A stretch of 64,000 nucleotides of DNA from Capsaspora owczarzaki ATCC 30864 (lineage: Eukaryota; Opisthokonta; Filasterea): NCBI RefSeq assembly GCF_000151315.2, contig NW_011887308.1:311649-375648 (forward strand). Reading direction: 5' to 3'. The notes under the pieces were generated by a model, which worked only from the letters and a program-made list of their open reading frames with translations, searched no databases and was not told the DNA's origin. Shown here in pieces: positions 32,601 through 44,124 of this stretch; position 1 is the stretch's first letter; every line of letters starts with the position of its first letter. Made by a program: the position numbers and the translations under genes.

Positions 32601-35600
32601 TTACCCTGGTTGCTAGCGCAGCTCAAGAGACCACCCCAGGCGAACTTTTGAGCAATCGAGTGGACGTCACCTTCAGGTCGACACCTGCGCTGACCGATCC
32701 AACCACGTTCGGGTCCTCGGCTGTCGCATTTGGTGTCACTCGCCCTCCCTCGGTTGACGCGACGCTTGTGCTTGCCACTCTCTCGGCCCAAGCTCCTGTC
32801 ACAAGCATTCCCAGCACGGTGGGTCGAAACGTGACGTACCTTGAGCAGGTCACGTTTGCTTTCGACATTTACCTGCCGCGCAGTACTTGCCCCAACCTGG
32901 TTGTGACGGTGCAGCTGCCCCGACCGGGTCTGGTGCCTGCTCTCGCTGGTCTCTTGAACGCAACGGCTTCCAACGTCGACTTGCTTTTGGTCGGGTCCGA
33001 CCTGTCGTTGTCGGGAACGGGCATTTCCGCTGCCGGTGTGCCAGCAAGCTCGGCTAGCGACACGAACGCGGACGGACTCGTTGATCGACTCGTCTTCAAC
33101 TTTGGTCAAGTGACACGAATTTTGACGTCGTCATCTCCCGCAGTCACCAAGCTCATCACGGTGTCGGTTGTTGCCTTGGTGCCAGCGTCGACGACCAGCA
33201 ACCCTAACGGAGGCTCCATTGTTCCCTTCGTTACCCTTGACACTGGGGCTGCGGCAGTGTCTCCAGCACCGGTGGTCAACCTCACCGCCACTGGCAGCTC
33301 GGTTCCGTTTGACCTTGTCGTGGCGCTGCCCGTGTTGACGATCGCTGCAGTGGCATCGGGCTCTGCAGCTGCCATCGGAAGCATCACACAAGTCAACTAC
33401 ACAATCACCCACGTGAACGCTCTTTCGCGTACGGATGCATTCAATATTCGCCTGACGGACGCATTCCCGACCCCGGCAAACCTCGCTCTTGTGTCGGGTT
33501 CGGTCGTGGTCCGCGTTCTTCCCAGCAACACCCTGCTCCCCGCCAGTGTCATTGTCGGAAACGGAGCCTCCGACGACCATGTCGAGGTCGTTGTCGATTT
33601 GTTCGCTCTGGCATTCGCCCCTGCCGCGCTGATGGTCAGTTATTCGGTGGTCGTGCCTGCCTCAGCCGTTCCCGCCAGCAACACGTCTGTCGTGGCGACT
33701 TTGCTCTACGGGAATGCGCTTCCGCCGCAAACGACCACCATTGCACTGCCGCTGGCTCACCCCTACCTCGTCTCTGCCACCCTCACTTCTTCATCCGATC
33801 CGCTCACCCCCAGCACTGCGGTGAGCTCCCGCGATGGTGGATTGTACTCTGCGCTGGGCATGGGCGAGCAAGCCAATGTGACCGTTGTCGTTCTATTCCC
33901 GCCAGGCACAACGACCATGAGCAGCATCGTCGTGTCATTGCTGCAGCCGTGGGTCTTGGACGGGAGCACAGACAATGGCCAGGACGCCCTCCAGATTGTC
34001 CGCGTGACTGCAACGTCCATTGGTGCATCTCTGTCCAATGTTGCCGTCGTGTCGGGCGCACTGTCTGCGTCAGTGCTGCGCGATACCAATGGCGACAGCG
34101 TTTTGGACGCTGCCAACGTCACCTTGGGCTCGGTGACTGGTGCGAGCTCGGCCAGTCCCCTTGGTGCAGCCCATCAGATTACTCTTGTAGTGACTGTGCA
34201 AGTGAACAGCGCGTCGCCTTTTGCAAGTGGCAATGCGCTGGTGGGGTTGAATGTCACGTTGGTGGCATCAGCTACGTCTCCCGCGTTGGTCACTCCCTGG
34301 ACACAAACGTCCTCGCTCACTGCCCTCTTGCTCGAGTCGTCGCTGAACATCACCCGGTCAGTCACGTTCCGTGACAATCAATCTGGCCAGGCTGGCGACA
34401 TTGCAGACGTGCAGATTGAAATTCAACACGCATCAAACTCGACCTCGCCTGCCTTCCGACTTGTACTGTCCGATTTGGCGGCTGTCGCTCCGTCCATCCA
34501 GCGCATTTTGCAGTTGAACAAGACTGCTCCGTGTGTGATTTCGTCCGTGCAAGGAAATGGCGATCTAGTATCGGACGCGGTTTCCTCGGCCGTCGTGATT
34601 TCGCGTGGCTTTGCTCCGTCCGACTCGGACATTTCCCTGACGTTGAGCAACTACCCGCTGGGCGCCTTGCCGCTGCGTATCACCTTCACTGTCGTTCTCG
34701 ATGACACGGCTTTGGTGTCTTCGACAGTGCAAGCCGGGTGCCGCGTTCTGTGGTCCTCGGTCAGCGCCTCGTCCAGCTTGCCTGTCAACGTCGGTCGCAA
34801 CTTTTCTGTTGGCCTGACATCGGACCCAATCTCGGTCGCCTCGCCTGGCTTGCTTGTTGCCAGCGATCTCGCTGGGAGCGGCATTAGCATTGGCCAGTTG
34901 GTCAAGATTGCCATTGTCGTGACACTTCCGTTCGGCACAGTGCCCAACTTGACCGTGAGTGTCGTTGCGCCCGTCGTGTCCGGTCTCAGCGTGTTCTCTA
35001 TTGTCAACGCAACCGTCCTTGATGCTGGCTTGGCACAGTCGGCCTTGCAGGCGGGCTCGTCGGCCACTCTCTCGTCCTTGGACGGCGCAACAAACGCGCT
35101 GGCGACCTTCCAGTTTGGCGAAACGCTGGTGCCTCGCGCAGCTCGCCCCGCTTCTGTCGCGAATGCCAGCACCACCGTCACGCTGACTGTCTTTGCCACG
35201 GCCCAAAACTACCCCTCCGTGCGGAACAACAACAGCATGACGGCCGTCATCACCGCCACCTTTGGATTCCCGACAGTGCTTGGCGAGCAAGGCCTTGCCT
35301 CGCTGAATTCGACCGTCGAGTATCACTTGGTTGAGCCTGCCCTCACAGCCACGCTCACATCCCTGCCCGCCAACACTGTGCCGCAGCAGGGAAGTGCCTT
35401 TGTCGCGTTCTCGCTGCTGTTGCAACATGCCTCGGACTCGATCGCGTCGGCGTTTTCGGTTCGTATTCTCCGCACCACCACCAATTCGAATGCAAGGCCT
35501 GTGCCGACAGTCGGTGTGTGGTCCATTTCCGCGACTGTTGGAACCAGCACTGGTCTGTCCGCGCCGGGCTTGGCTGTGCAGAATGCGACGGTGCCTTCCA

Positions 35601-38600
35601 TCACCAGCGACGCCTTTATCTTCCCGCTTGGTAGTGGCAGCGTTTTGTTGCAGTACGTGGCCCAGCTCCCTGTGAATGCGCTTCCGTCCTATCGCGAAAC
35701 TTTCAACATTACGTATTCGAGCGCCAACCCGGATGCCCATACAAATGTCTCCAGTCGAGACGCTGTTGCAGTCGTGTCGCTTGACATCCCCGTCACACCC
35801 GTGACCTTTACAGCAGACATTGTGCCGACAATGATTGGCGCCCCTCTGGGAGCCGGACATGGCGTGACCATTGGAATGGAGGTGCTCTACGTCGCAAAGC
35901 TGTACCTTCCCGCTCGGCAGCTGCGTGGCACTCGACTGACCTTCCGCACTCGTGCATCGGCCTCTCCTGAGGTTGCCGCACTTGGCCTGACCCCCTGCTT
36001 GCAGATTGTCCGTCTCGAGTCCATTGCACAAGAAGGCGCTACGAATGCCTCCATTTCTGCCTTCGATTGGACAAATGTGTCGGCTGCGCGCCTTGCTACC
36101 GACATTGACTTTGGTAGCAACCGCACCTCCGCCACCCTGAGCATGGGCACGGTTTCCAATAGTGATCCGGCTCATGACGCCGTCATTATTGTGACCTTCC
36201 GCGCTCTTGCCTTCTTGGATGGAATTGGCCAGAACTCGTCGGCATCGGACGTGCTGGAGGCTGCTTTGGCCTCCCAGTTGGATGGAGACTTTGTCATTTC
36301 TACCCCGTCCTTCACTCTGTCCGACTCGGGCGACTTGGCCGCGTCGTCCTCGTTACTTCATTCGACGGCGGCGTCAGGTCCCACAACACTGGCGTTCGTC
36401 GCACCTGAGCTGGCCATCCAGAGTGAGGTTTACAGTGCGCAGTATCCGTCCCTGGTGCCCGGCCAAGAGCTGGATGCCGAGATTGCGATTGGCCACACGA
36501 GCAGCAACGCAACAGAGCCCCACACCAGCGCGTACAATGTTGAGTACTCTTGGACCATTTCGCAGGGCATCTGGGTCTCTCCCGCCTCCGTCTTGGCGCG
36601 GCTCGACCCTGCACTGGTTGGCTCCAGCATTACGGTTTTGGTGGACAACTCGAGGGTCAATACTACTGGCACCGTAGTTTTCGTGTTTGTGGACGAGCTT
36701 CCTTTCAATACCAACCTGACCATCTCCTTGCAAGGCATTGCGCTGCCTTCGCTGGTGCAAGGCACCTCGTTGGTTGCCACATCGCAGCTCGCCTTCCAGT
36801 CCGTTGATGGCTCGAGCGGGATTGTGCGAGGCGGTGCCGACACGGATTTCAACCCCATCGGCTTGCCTGTCGCCTTTGGAGGCAGCGCTGTGCTGGTCGA
36901 TCCGACCCATATGACAATCCTGCTGGCCGCAGACAACATTCCTGTTTTCAACGTCCCTGTGCAATCCTTTGACGAGGATGCACCAGCGGTATTCCTGGAC
37001 TTGCTCGCTCATGTCTTTGATGCGGACGGGGTGCAGGATATCGATCCGCTCTCGTTGCGCATCGTGACCCAGCCCGAGAACGGAACTGCAGCCATTACAC
37101 CTGGCAACTTTTCTGCGCACTTCATCCCCAATCCAGACTACAATGGCGAGAACTGGTTTGTGGTTGAGGTTTGTGACAAGAGCCGTGCATGTGTGACAGC
37201 AAACGTGACTGTGAACATCCACTCCGTCCTCGACCCGCCGCGAACACAGCCCGTCTTTGAAACGCGCATCGGTTTGGGAACGCTCGACTTTTCATTCGCT
37301 TCTAACGTTGATGTGGTTGACATGCCTCTCACGACGGTGCGCGTGCGCATTCCCAGCGAGTATGGCTCCGTTTCGCCCGTGACCTCGGCGCCTGGCGAAC
37401 TCGGTAGCACCCTGCTTATCGTCAATGGAGCACGGGGTCAGCCTTCATCCGGTATTCGTGCGATTGGCCTGGACGGGATCCAGTACTCGTCTTTTACGTT
37501 TGTTCCAATCCCCTACTGGTCTGGAAATACGACCGTTGTGCTCCAGCTGTGCGATCAAGTGCCATATTGTGTCGACTGGCCTATTGCGGTGGACGTCCAG
37601 CCCGTTGCTCCGCCACTGCCACAGGATGACGTGTTCATCGTCCATGATTGGCCGACTATCGCCAACACAAGGGATACGGTGCCGGCTGAAATGCATGACT
37701 ACCTTGAAGACGGCGCCGTGTTTGTGCCCTTCCGAGACAACGACTGGGGTCTTGACCTGGATCTCACCCACTCGGCCGTCTTGCAGCCACCGCTGCATGG
37801 CAACGCGACCATCATCACGCTGGCCAACGGTACCCAGTACCTTCGCTATCGATTCCGTGGCTCGCGCTCTGATGCTGACGCGTTCAGGAACGATTCAATG
37901 ATTTACCAGCTGTGCAATCTCTGGGGCCACTGCGCACCGGCCGCTGTTGTCATTTTTGCCGATCCCTCGTACGCTGCTAAACCAATGTGTATTGGAGGCC
38001 TGTCGTTGATGGCAGTTGGCGCGCTGATGGGCTTTGAAGGCTTTTCGACTGCCGGCTCCAAAGTCTGGTCGTTGATGGATTTCGCGCAAGTCATTGGCGC
38101 TACTGGATTCTTACGAGGCAACCTGCCTTCAGACTATTTGGACTTTGTGAGCTGTTACTCGTGGACGAACGTTCTCGTTCCTCCGATTTGGAATTATCAG
38201 CCTGCAGACTCTCATCTTGACTCTGTCTCCGTTTTCCGCGTCAATCCCAATAAGGACGGCGGGCATGTTGTCGTGTCAAACACCGATGTGGATGTGCGGG
38301 TCGGGAACGGCAACCGTCGTTCACTGCTCTCCGTGCCAGAGGTCGCCGCTGAAATGACCACTGCTGTGAACCAGTTGTTTGCCGCTCAAGTCGTCTTTAC
38401 GTTGGTGCTCCTGGCCTTGCTGCTCGTCATTACCCTGGCCGTCGGGTTGTGTTTGTTCATTCGCCGCCATCTTCGTTTCCGTCGATTGCAACGCAGCACA
38501 CATGGCGCTGCAGCCGACGAGCACACACTCACTCAAGCCGAGTTCCGCAAAGCCCGCTCTCTCAAGCTGCTGCTCTGGGCGCTTTTCGGTGTGTCGTGGC

Positions 38601-39547
38601 GTTTGCTCGCCTTCACGTACTTTGGCTTTGCTGTGACCACCGCCATGATGTTCGCGCTCCGCACCGACCGCGCCGACTCTGTCACTGTTTACTCGCCTGA
38701 AGATGGCATCATGTTTGTGGCCGCAGTGGTGCTAATCTTGGTTCTTGTTGGCCTCCCCTTGTGTCACTGGTTGTGGCTGCAGCTTGTGGAACCGCGCGGC
38801 ACGCAGCATCCGCTCGGCAAAGGTGGTCAGGCTCGACTGTTTGATCCCACTTTCAGGACCAATACTTTTGAAGGGGAACCCGGCAACAAGCGATACAGCG
38901 GTGCCAACTTCCAGCACGACGTCCAATATGACATTCGCACTTCGTGGGTCTTTGGTCTGGCTTATACGGGCATGAAACTCGAACGCAACAAGCTGTATCT
39001 TCTTGTCTTCTTGCGCAAGCTCTTGGCCGGTGTGACGCTTGGCGCACTCTCCGTGTCAACGGCTGGATCCGCAAACCGTCAGCTTGCGGCACTTTTGATC
39101 GTGTACATTGCGTACTTTGTCGCGATTGCCGTGGTCAAGCCGTTCAAGTCAAAGCTTCTTCTCGTTTCCGAGATGTGGTCGGTGGTTGGCGTCATCGCAC
39201 ACGTTGTTTTTCTTTTCATCATTGTCAACTCGTCTTCCTCTGAGAGTGCCAATGACGTTGCCACCGCGCTGATCTTTATCGATTATGTTATCTTGTTTGG
39301 GTTCCTGGTGATTTGGATTCCGCGCTTCTTTGAAGTTCTGCGCGAGGCTTGGCTGTCCATTGGCACATGGCGTGCTGCGCGTCACTCCCTTCAGCTGCAC
39401 GATTTGCAATTTGCTCGCTCTCTCGCGAACGACAAGGCCTTCCACGAGCAGGTTGAAGAACTTGGAGTGTCCCAAGACGAGGCAATGGAATTGCGTGAAA
39501 TTCAGCGCTTCATGCACCTTGCAGAACGCGACCATACTTACGTGTAA
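23677..39547 (+). CDS. Giant cell-surface protein: repeat ectodomain plus FLC/TRP-like membrane domain
   Basis: 4,954 residues from two exons: 23677-23749 (signal peptide MQARVVARIVLLGAAFASL) and 24756-39547, a single 14.8-kb exon. The frame at 24756 runs upstream of any ATG, so the signal-peptide exon is required; the phase-1 join restores Ala. The ectodomain (about 25-4425) is Ser/Thr/Val-rich with many N-glycosylation sites. It has about nine repeats of roughly 335 residues, each pairing a module with D-x-N-x-D-G-x-x-D with a DUF11-like module (DAGD...H...S..A). Three cadherin-like/Tandem-95 domains follow (about 4095-4425), each ending in a C-x5-C motif. The C-terminal 500 residues hold about eight membrane segments; GFLRGNLPSDYLDFVSCYSW resembles the FLC/TRP-like (PF06011) signature of fungi. 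A cytosolic tail of about 70 residues closes it. Likely an adhesion or surface-sensing receptor/channel. The channel assignment is tentative; adhesion GPCR-like is the alternative. Confidence 0.85.
23750..24755 (+). other. Single intron of the giant gene
   Basis: 1,006 nt, GT-AG (GGTAAC ... TGCAG), separating the signal-peptide exon from the rest. It contains CTCTCCTT repeats near 24000-24030 and 25 T at 24140-24164. No gene seen inside. Confidence 0.7.
27720..36930 (+). repeat. About nine tandem coding repeats of ~1 kb in the giant gene
   Basis: The D-x-N-x-D-G loops lie near 27941, 28943, 29952, 30942, 31973, 33059 and 34082, with degenerate versions near 35060 and 36103. The spacing is 990-1,090 bp. 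The paired DAGD-like modules lie near 28222, 29218, 30234, 31283, 32310, 33374, 34386, 35388 and 36460. Copies are well diverged in DNA, so the repeats are old. The region before 27720 (from about 25000) seems to hold one or two more, strongly diverged units. Confidence 0.8.
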
Positions 39548-39596
39548 ATGCTTTGGGGGTTTTCTCTATTTCCCATGTAGAGGCTCTGATGATTGT

Positions 39597-39668
39597 TGTT
39601 CTTGTTGTTGCTGCTGTTGTTCTTGTTGTTGTTTTTGTTGTTGTTGTTGTTTTTGTTGTTGTTGTTGC
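39597..39668 (+). repeat. TTG-rich trinucleotide repeat
   Basis: Imperfect TTG/CTG repeat just after the giant gene, in its presumed 3' UTR. A short ATT run follows at about 39720-39740. Confidence 0.85.
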
Positions 39669-39756
39669 GTTTGCAGTTTTTGTTTATTGTTGTTTTCCAT
39701 AGTTTGATGGAGCAACATTCATTATTATTATTATTATTTTTACTTTTATCATAGCA

Positions 39757-42700
39757 TTAGAATTGACCATGTAGCCATACTGTCGCGCTTGCAAACAAGG
39801 CCCCGGTTAGTTGCAGGGAGGCGAAGTTGACGGAGGCAAACAGGAGAATTAGCAGGAAGGCCGTGGCGGTTGCAACAAGCTGCAGAATTGGCAATCCTTT
39901 GAATGACTGACGTGCTATGGGAAGCAGCTCCGAATGCAACACTGTCAGCATCAGCGCCACATGCGCGCAAATTGGCGCGAGATCGATGGTAGAATATGGC
40001 AAGCTGGGGGAAAACTGCAGGTGTCGGATCCAAGCGATAATCGCAAGTAATTGTGGCCAGGCTGTAAGAATGACCATGGTGAAAAGGTTGTTGTGGAAAC
40101 GGCGCAACTGTGCATTGCTCGACTGCGCATGCATGTTTGACATCAAAACGTGAGAACCAAACCAGGCCAGTTGGCACACGCAACAACCTCACGCGATAAC
40201 GAGCAACTGTGCCAAGAACATACTGCAGGAACACGATAGTAGCTGATAAGTCGAATCAATTGGAAGGAACCCACAAACGCCACGCCCATACAATAGTAGA
40301 AATTCACAAGAAAAACGAGCACGGTACTCGAGATCAACCTGCGCAGCATCAAGCGTCAAGCGCGAGTCAAACTTGTGAGTACATTATCGCTCAAATCGCA
40401 GCCTGCTCAACCAATCAAGCACACGTACAGCGGAAACTTGAAGCGCGAAGGCTGGGCGATGGCGGAGCGCCTCATTATCGAAAACAATCGATCGAAAAGA
40501 AAGGCTTCGACTCGAACGACTGCAGAGACGAGCACAGCAAGTCCGATTCCGAGCACAGCAATCAAGAACACAAACAGGGGCGAGACGGGAGCACCCAAAT
40601 GCTGGAGAGCATCAAAACTAGTTTCTTCTTGGTGTTGTATTGAGAAGCCAACAACGGCAAAGAGAACTGGGGTAACGGAAAGTGTGGCTCCGAAAGCACT
40701 GGCAGACCCTAACAATCCGGAAAGCTGACCGTCTGATGATGAATTCGAAACAAAACAAAACATAGCAAAGAGCAAACATTCGACGCAGCCAGGTCAGCTT
40801 TGTCTGGCACCTCGCAGCCAAGTGTCGCAGAGGCAAACAAAACGGAATTACCGGGATACATGGCAACAAATGGCAGCACCGACACGGCAGCAGCGGTCGA
40901 GAAAACGACGGGCCCAACTAAAGCCAAAACGCGCATCGCGATTGTCGGCCAGTCAAAGGTAATGGAAAGAGACACGTGATAACCGGCCGGGCGTATCATT
41001 TCAAGGGTTGGTACGGCCAGGCTGGACGAGGGCACCCGCCGCGCAACCGGCATAGCGAGTATGAGGGAGAGAACGGCGGGGGTGTCACTGTTTGCAGCAA
41101 CGAAATGCTCTTCGTGATGATTCGGAACGTTAAAGCGAAGAACGACATTCTTGCGCGAATCGCTCGTAACAGATGACCCTGCAGTGTCAATAACAATGAG
41201 CAAAACGTCGTCACACACAAACATGTTGGGGAGTGACTCCAGCCAGACACACCTTTGGAAACAACCACTTGGACAAGGAATGCCTGATAGAAATGACGCA
41301 AGTCTGGCAGAGCGAAACTCTGATAGGATCCCGTCGCGTCTGCATCAAATTGGTGCTGAATTCTTGCACTCAACTCCCAAATCTTGGGCAAAGGCATTGG
41401 AGCATTTATCGCCGCAACAGAATTGCGAAACAGCTCGACCGAGCCGCTGCCGGATAGAGCAAACAGGTTGGCTGGAAGCCCACGATTTGTCGCTCGTGAC
41501 TGGAGACACAAAACAACTTCGGTCGCGCCTGGAGGAATGGAGACTTTGGTGACGACTGCCCCAGGTACGAGACGATCGTTCGTGGTGGGATTGGCTATTG
41601 ACGCTCGTGGAGATCGCCACAACTGGGAATCGCTCACACGCAGCAACGCACCAGTGGCACATCTGTTTGAACTGTCATTTTCAGCCTCGAACGCAGTCAA
41701 AGAGTGACTGACTTCCGCGTTGGTGTCATCGATCAGAATAAACGTCTCCTCGTCCTTGTTGGCACGCGGTACTCGGAAACAGTGATTGGACATGTCGGCT
41801 GGCAATTCTCGCCATGTGTGTGAAATGGACGAGTTCCAAGCCGTACAAGTCATGCAACGTGATGACTCGTCGCTCGACAAGAGTGGTTGTTCTGGGGCGG
41901 AAATGGAAAAAAAAACAAGTGGTTCCAAGTCAGTGCATGCGTTAGCCAAGAGGGATGTCAATCAGCACAGAAACAGCAACCGCATATCTGGTCGGCAACG
42001 AAAAAAAAACAAAGAAGCAAGCTCGATCACAGCACTACCTTCGAAAAAGAGAGATTGAATAGTCGTCGCAATCTCGCCACCGCTCGCTTTGGGTGACGGA
42101 AGAGCGCGACCGAGAAGCAGGATGATCCTCAGAGCCAATTGATTGCACCACATGATGCAGTTATGATCAGCAGCCGCCCAGACATACGGAATGGAAGACG
42201 AGACACCTTGAACAATGCGGCCAGGTGGTGCGTCGTCGACGAGCACTAAATCTTGGCGAATGAGCGTGTCTGCAAGTCCGCCAGCAATCGATAGGACAGG
42301 CGGGAATGGACGTGTCACGTTGTAGCAGCGGCTGGAGGTGGATATGCTTGCGTGGATGCTGCGGAGGTGAGCGTCCAGAACGCCAGCAAGACTGTGTTGA
42401 GGCGTGGCGAGCGTAACAACCAACGCCACATGCGGAACAAGTTCGGGATGCTGCTCGAGCAGAAGCCTGGCGACGACTCCACCCATAGAATGGCCAACCA
42501 AGACGATGGGCCCGGCCCGCGTTGCTGCTTGTTGTCGGAGATGTTGTATAGCCTGGAAAGCAAAGGCGACCTGGCCTGGAATGACACTGCCAGTTAATCC
42601 AGACAGCTCTTCTCGGAAGTCAGCTGGGTGAGGCAACCACAAAAACAGCAAAAAGCCCAGTGAGTCATCGTCTCAGGATTCTCAGAAGTGTTTATTCACT

Positions 42701-43111
42701 ACGAGAGCAGTCTTGTTTGGCAACCTGCAAACCAGTCAAACTCGGGTGCGGATCGTTGGTGTGTGAGCCGCAACGAGATCGCTGCAAGCGAACGGACTTG
42801 CTGATAACTGCCTGCGTTTCCGGGCAAGAAGAGAACTGCTCTGCCAGTGAGCTGTTGAGAAATCTCAGAATGTCAGAGTTCTTGTTGTGTCTTTGTTATT
42901 GGTTTTTTGTTGTTTTTTTACCTTGGTTTGATGATACACGGGCGCCGCACCTCCCGAGCCATGGTAGAGCAGCAATCGGTAATGTGCAGTGGCTGGATTG
43001 CTGCTCGAAGCAGGCAGCGGAACGTCCACGTACTAATCGTAAACAAGTCAAATTTCAATCCAACACCAACATCAACGAGGTCCGACGACGACTTGGGGAA
43101 AGCCAGGCAGT

Positions 43112-43168
<57 letters not shown>

Positions 43169-43470
43169 CCTAGGCATGGTGATGCCATTTCAACCTCCCC
43201 AGTGGTGGTATTGCAACCAGAGCCAGTGGAGTGACCATTGGGCCCCTAAATCTGATCTGCGAATCTGATCTGCGACCCCCTTGGTCCACCACCTCCTCCA
43301 CCACCTCGTCCTCATCGGGTTTTTGCATATTCACACACCTGAGGCCACATGTACGTCATGTAGCATGAGTTGCGCTCGATCGGATGGGTCGCGCGGTACG
43401 CAGCCAGCCCAGCCATGCCCAGCGCAATGCTAACGCACAGCAGCGAAACCAATCTCTGCAGACTGAGCAT
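39757..43470 (-). CDS. PGAP1: GPI inositol-deacylase PGAP1
   Basis: ER membrane lipase that removes the inositol acyl chain from GPI anchors. Nine exons: 43470-43339, 43032-42922, 42851-42725, 42623-42039, 41891-41253, 41178-40852, 40732 to about 40423, 40338-40224, 40122-39757; about 903 residues (human 922). The N-terminal membrane anchor is followed by ERNSCYMTYMWPQ, like the human CSMSYM region. LTGRAVLFLPGNAGSYQQVRS and the lipase elbow VGHSMGG (Ser near 169) follow, then ATPQH and SSIPYVWAAADHNCIMWCNQL. The rest of the protein is a luminal region and several C-terminal membrane helices. The donor of exon 7 (GT|GTGCTTG) is weak and was chosen to keep the frame into the next membrane exon, so it is the least certain junction. 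Intron 1 holds a 56-nt homopolymer. Confidence 0.92.
43113..43168 (+). repeat. 56-nt T homopolymer
   Basis: Longest homopolymer in the window, inside intron 1 of PGAP1 (reads as A on the coding strand). Confidence 0.95.
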
Positions 43471-43927
43471 GGCGCAGAAGGAAAAAGGGCGACTGGCTGC
43501 AGCAACTTGACATTCATTTGTAAATCTGCACTTTCTGAGCCTGCAAAACAAAAAAGAAAGAGCGCTACTGGGATTTGTGTAAAGTGGGGCAGAGGGGTCG
43601 GGGTTGGTCGCTTTGTTCGCTAATCTTGCTCCAAGTCCAGCATTCGCTCCAAGTCCAGCGTCAATGCTGTTGGTCGATGCTTTCGCATGACACGTTCACA
43701 TTTGTTCAAACTTGCATCAACAGACAAGAGCTTTTTCCGCAACACGCACGTCACGAACACGGCTCAGTCTCGTATTTTGCCAATCTTTTGAAACTGAATC
43801 GCTCAGATTTTCAACCCCTCAAAACGCATCAACCCATACGGTCGAGCTCTCTTTCTTTTTTTTTTTTCTTGGCGCTGAGCTGTTCTAAGCTTTAGTTTGT
43901 CCTTTCGAGTCGACAGGCACAAAGACG
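43471..43927. other. Divergent intergenic region between P GAP1 and transporter genes
   Basis: 457 bp between start codons on opposite strands. A short direct repeat (GCTCCAAGTCCAGC-like) occurs near 43628-43660. No gene. Confidence 0.45.
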
Positions 43928-44085
43928 ATGCCCTCGCGCACCTTCTCGCTGCGGCAGGCAGTCGACTATGTTGGCAACGGACGATTCCAGCTGCAGCTCC
44001 TGCTCATCACTGGCAAGCAAAAAAAAACAACACCTCACAGACAACCCACAAGATTCGAGCTTGTTCTATTGTGCGCTCTCGACAC

Positions 44086-44124
<39 letters not shown>

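Noticed and set aside
31724-33109. 461-codon open frame antisense to the giant gene
   Set aside because: It mirrors the codon bias of the real coding strand, is Arg/Gly/His-rich and shows no domain. The same holds for the 536-codon antisense frame at 34565-36175.
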